Assembly: GCA_020348925.1 (NCBI GenBank)
Contig: CP070758.1
Coordinates: forward strand, 2,480,974-2,525,618
Direction of reading: 5' to 3'
DNA from: Gemmatimonadota bacterium
GTDB taxonomy: Bacteria; JBHIER01; G020348925
Length of the DNA: 44,645 nucleotides
The notes under the pieces are model-generated. The model was not told the DNA's origin. It worked only from the letters and a program-made list of their open reading frames with translations, and did no database searches. The translations under genes were made by a program, and so were the position numbers. This document shows, in pieces, positions 42,460-44,645 of this stretch; position 1 is the first letter of the stretch, and each line of letters opens with the position of its first letter.

Positions 42460-43248
42460 CTACGACAGCTCGTACAGATCCGTCCGCCGTTCCTGAAAGA
42501 TCTTGTTGATACCGACGGTTTTATCCCTTGCCTCCATCGGATCAATTTCGACGACTTGCGTTCCCTCTTCATCTTCACTGGCAAGAGCGAGGACATTGCC
42601 CTTTGGATCGACGATTTGGCTCAGACCTGTGAATTCGAGTCTTTCGCCCCCCCGCTCTTCAACGCCGACCCGGTTGCAGGTCAGCGAGAAGACCCCGTTT
42701 TCCAGGGAGCGCGTGATCATGGCTTTCTGGCAGAACGGCAGCATGAGATTTGAAGGATGACAAATGATGTCCGCTCCCTTCAGGGCCAGGGTTCGCGCTG
42801 CTTCAGGAAAAATCCAGTCGAAACAGATCATCATCCCTATTCTGGCCAAGCCGATATCATGCACGTTGAAACCGGTGTCTCCTTTCTCAAACCATTTTAC
42901 CTCATCTTTGAAAAGATGGGCTTTTCGATAGAGGCCGACAAATCCTTCCGGCCCGAGGAGGACCGCCGAATTATAGCGAGCACCCTCCGCCTTTTCGGCA
43001 AGTCCGGCTACGATGAACGTGTCTGTATCCTTAGCGACATGTAGAAGACTTTGCGTCGTATAACCGGAGGGGACATCTTCCGAGATGTTCTCCACTTCCT
43101 CTGCGGACGTAAACAGATACCCGGAGTTAAATAATTCGGGCAAGACGATGAGGTCAGCGTCAATGTCTCTGATGATACCAACAGCTTTTTCAACATTCTT
43201 CTCTTTTTTCCCAAATTCGGGATGGAACTGGATAAAACCTATTTTCAT
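42460..43248 (-). CDS. Nitrilase-superfamily carbon-nitrogen hydrolase
   Basis: A 262-residue cytoplasmic amidase-type enzyme with the complete catalytic set: E38 in VLPELFNSGY, K109 in LYRKAHLF, and C142 in MMICFDWIFPEAAR. The N-terminal KIGFIQFHPEFGKKEKN and the final helix are usual for omega-amidase, N-carbamoylputrescine amidase and related groups. The specific substrate is not clear; polyamine or amide salvage are candidates. AGGAG precedes the ATG. It is separated from uvrA by a palindrome cluster and from the dGTPase-like gene by 400 bp. Confidence 0.93.
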   Translation of the reverse strand: MKIGFIQFHPEFGKKEKNVEKAVGIIRDIDADLIVLPELFNSGYLFTSAEEVENISEDVPSGYTTQSLLHVAKDTDTFIVAGLAEKAEGARYNSAVLLGPEGFVGLYRKAHLFKDEVKWFEKGDTGFNVHDIGLARIGMMICFDWIFPEAARTLALKGADIICHPSNLMLPFCQKAMITRSLENGVFSLTCNRVGVEERGGERLEFTGLSQIVDPKGNVLALASEDEEGTQVVEIDPMEARDKTVGINKIFQERRTDLYELS

Positions 43249-43334
43249 TTTTTCTCCTGATGGGAACGTTCTCTTGCTCCCAAAGATTGCTTCGAATCGA
43301 ATGCGGCGGACATCTTTTTCACAACCCCCTGAAT

Positions 43335-43457
43335 CCCCTTTTCATAAGGGGGACCTCTCGTATGTCCCCCCTATCAAGGGGGGACTATAGGGGGGTGTCA
43401 TCCCACGCTCCCAAACTCCAGCTTGGGAGCGCTTACTGGTTTGGAAACTCAGTTTCC
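43335..43457. repeat. Cluster of palindromes (possible dispersed extragenic repeat)
   Basis: Four hairpins lie in a row: CCCCTT/AAGGGG (43335-43351), GTCCCCCC/GGGGGGAC with a 6-base loop (43364-43385), GCTCCCAA/TTGGGAGC with an 8-base loop (43407-43430), and GGAAAC/GTTTCC with a 3-base loop (43443-43457). The stems are perfect. The arrangement resembles REP/BIME-like intergenic repeats. It fills most of the 258-bp gap between uvrA and the amidase gene. Without the rest of the genome, copy number is unknown. Confidence 0.75.
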
Positions 43458-43506
43458 CATTCCGACGAACGTTAAAGCTGACCAACGGACCAAACCGACA
43501 AACGGT

Positions 43507-44645
43507 CTAAATCGACAAAACCTTCTTCAAAAACCTTCCAGTATAAGATCCTTTTACTTTGGCGATCTCCTCAGGCGTGCCAGAGGCAACAAGCAAACCA
43601 CCGCGTTCTCCACCCTCCGGGCCTAAATCAATGATCCAGTCGGCGGTCTTGATCACATCCAGATTGTGCTCGATCATGAGGACCGTGTTGCCCCGATCCA
43701 CCAGTTTATTCAGTACCGCCAACAGTTTCTTCATATCGTCGAAGTGAAGCCCGGTGGTGGGCTCATCAAGGATATAGAGGGTATTGGTCTCCTTCTTCTT
43801 GGCCAGTTCTCTGGCAATCTTCACCCTCTGCGCCTCCCCGCCTGAGAGCGTCGTAGCCGGCTGGCCGAGCCTGACGTATCCCAATCCGACATTCTGGAGT
43901 ACCCACAATTTTTGTCCAACCTTTGGATAATTGGAGAAAAAAATGATGGCCTCGTCGACGGTCATTTCCAGAACTTCGCTAATATTCCTGCCTTTGTATC
44001 GAACCTCCAGAGTCTCCCGGTTGTAACGCTTTCCACCGCATCGATCGCAGCTGACGAAGATATCGGCCATGAAATGCATCTCCACTTTCACGGCACCGTC
44101 ACCCTGGCACGCTTCGCACCGGCCGCCGGCCACATTGAAAGAGAAACGGCCTGGTTTGTATCCGCGAATCCGAGCCTCATGGGTCTTGGCGAAGATCTCC
44201 CGTATGGGATCGAAGGCCTTAATATACGTCACCGGATTGGATCGAGGCGTACGACCGAGGGGCGACTGATCCACCAGCACGACATCACCAATTCCATCCA
44301 GACCTTCGAGACCGTCATGCTCACCGACATGAACGGCCGTCGCGCCGAAGGTCCTGTGCATTGCATTATAGAGAATATCGTGGACCAGCGTACTCTTCCC
44401 CGATCCCGAAATGCCGGTCACGCAGACCATCACCCCTAACGGGATCTCGATATCGATGTTCTTCAAATTGTGTTCCCTCGCCCCCCGGACGATGAGCTTT
44501 CGGGATCCCACCGGGCGCCGCTCCTTTGGCAGGGGGATGATCTCTTTCCCGCTCAAATACTCACCGGTTAATGAGCCCGAGCCGTTCAGCAGGTTTTCAA
44601 AGGGTCCGGCGAAGACAATCCGACCGCCCCGCTCACCCGCCCCCG
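43507..44645 (-). CDS. uvrA: UvrA excinuclease subunit, C-terminal part (runs off right edge)
   Basis: The 3' part (about 379 codons) of the nucleotide-excision-repair damage sensor UvrA. The second ABC half shows [17 protein letters not shown] (Walker A), the zinc module [17 protein letters not shown] with [30 protein letters not shown] (signature) and [15 protein letters not shown] (Walker B). The frame is open through 44645, with in-frame [19 protein letters not shown] and SLTGEYLSG as in UvrA. A TTG at 44556 is therefore not the start; the gene continues outside the window. The C-terminus ends with [15 protein letters not shown], normal for the family. Confidence 0.97.
   Translation of the reverse strand, partial: GAGERGGRIVFAGPFENLLNGSGSLTGEYLSGKEIIPLPKERRPVGSRKLIVRGAREHNLKNIDIEIPLGVMVCVTGISGSGKSTLVHDILYNAMHRTFGATAVHVGEHDGLEGLDGIGDVVLVDQSPLGRTPRSNPVTYIKAFDPIREIFAKTHEARIRGYKPGRFSFNVAGGRCEACQGDGAVKVEMHFMADIFVSCDRCGGKRYNRETLEVRYKGRNISEVLEMTVDEAIIFFSNYPKVGQKLWVLQNVGLGYVRLGQPATTLSGGEAQRVKIARELAKKKETNTLYILDEPTTGLHFDDMKKLLAVLNKLVDRGNTVLMIEHNLDVIKTADWIIDLGPEGGERGGLLVASGTPEEIAKVKGSYTGRFLKKVLSI

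Noticed and set aside
44554-44556. A TTG that could be read as the uvrA start
   Set aside because: The frame is open to the window edge with UvrA-like residues before it, so the gene simply continues beyond the window.
1-44645. tRNA genes, including selC for tRNA(Sec)
   Set aside because: TTCGAATC/TTCAAATC-like strings near 36970, 41110 and 43288 were inspected; none sits in a cloverleaf context and two are inside protein genes.

Overview
The window is chromosomal DNA of a Gram-negative bacterium. It encodes a predicted outer-membrane barrel, a TonB-domain protein, and a secreted protein with an NPFNP-type C-terminal sorting domain of the kind used by type IX secretion. That sorting signal, the Rhs giant, the flotillin and the mix of metabolic genes point to the FCB side of the tree (Bacteroidetes/Ignavibacteria/Calditrichaeota/KSB1/Latescibacteria-like, probably an uncultured lineage). 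This is inference and cannot be settled from the window. No rRNA, tRNA, CRISPR array or insertion sequence was seen.

Layout. 1-5.1 kb (minus strand): a HEAT-like protein, a class I aminotransferase, a Nudix hydrolase, a thiamine-binding MTH1187-type protein and a divergent ATP-type PEP carboxykinase. 5.4-9.4 kb (plus): a flotillin, then an unusual fusion of an aminotransferase to a second, degenerate PEPCK-like P-loop domain. 9.5-15.5 kb (plus): a small outer-membrane barrel, an isochorismatase-type hydrolase, a four-helix membrane protein, two overlapping methyltransferases, a CoA-binding protein, a MarR-GNAT regulator with a clear operator, and a secreted esterase with a starch-binding-like domain. 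16.1-24.5 kb (plus): a secreted protein with a YD repeat and sorting tail, a 2358-residue beta-helix/Rhs protein whose frame continues 63 codons past an amber stop, and a small unknown protein.

24.7-33 kb (plus): a Ytr-like ABC operon. It starts at a near-consensus promoter whose -10 lies inside a perfect 9-bp inverted repeat. It encodes a GntR-PP2C phosphatase fusion, a second GntR regulator, an ATPase, five paralogous small permeases (one broken by an in-frame ochre codon), and a lipoprotein combining a SecD-P1-like domain, an HExxH metallopeptidase domain and a glucodextranase-C-like domain. This is the best candidate for an undescribed system.

33-35.4 kb (minus): an ECF sigma factor, anti-sigma factor and TonB-domain protein in overlapping order, and a cysteine-rich YkgJ-like protein. 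35.6-40.6 kb (minus): the selenocysteine genes selA, selB and selD, interrupted by a four-helix-bundle gene. SelD is itself a selenoprotein, with UGA at codon 19. 40.8-44.6 kb (minus): a dGTPase-like HD hydrolase, a nitrilase-family amidase, a cluster of three or four palindromes, and the 3' part of uvrA running off the right edge.
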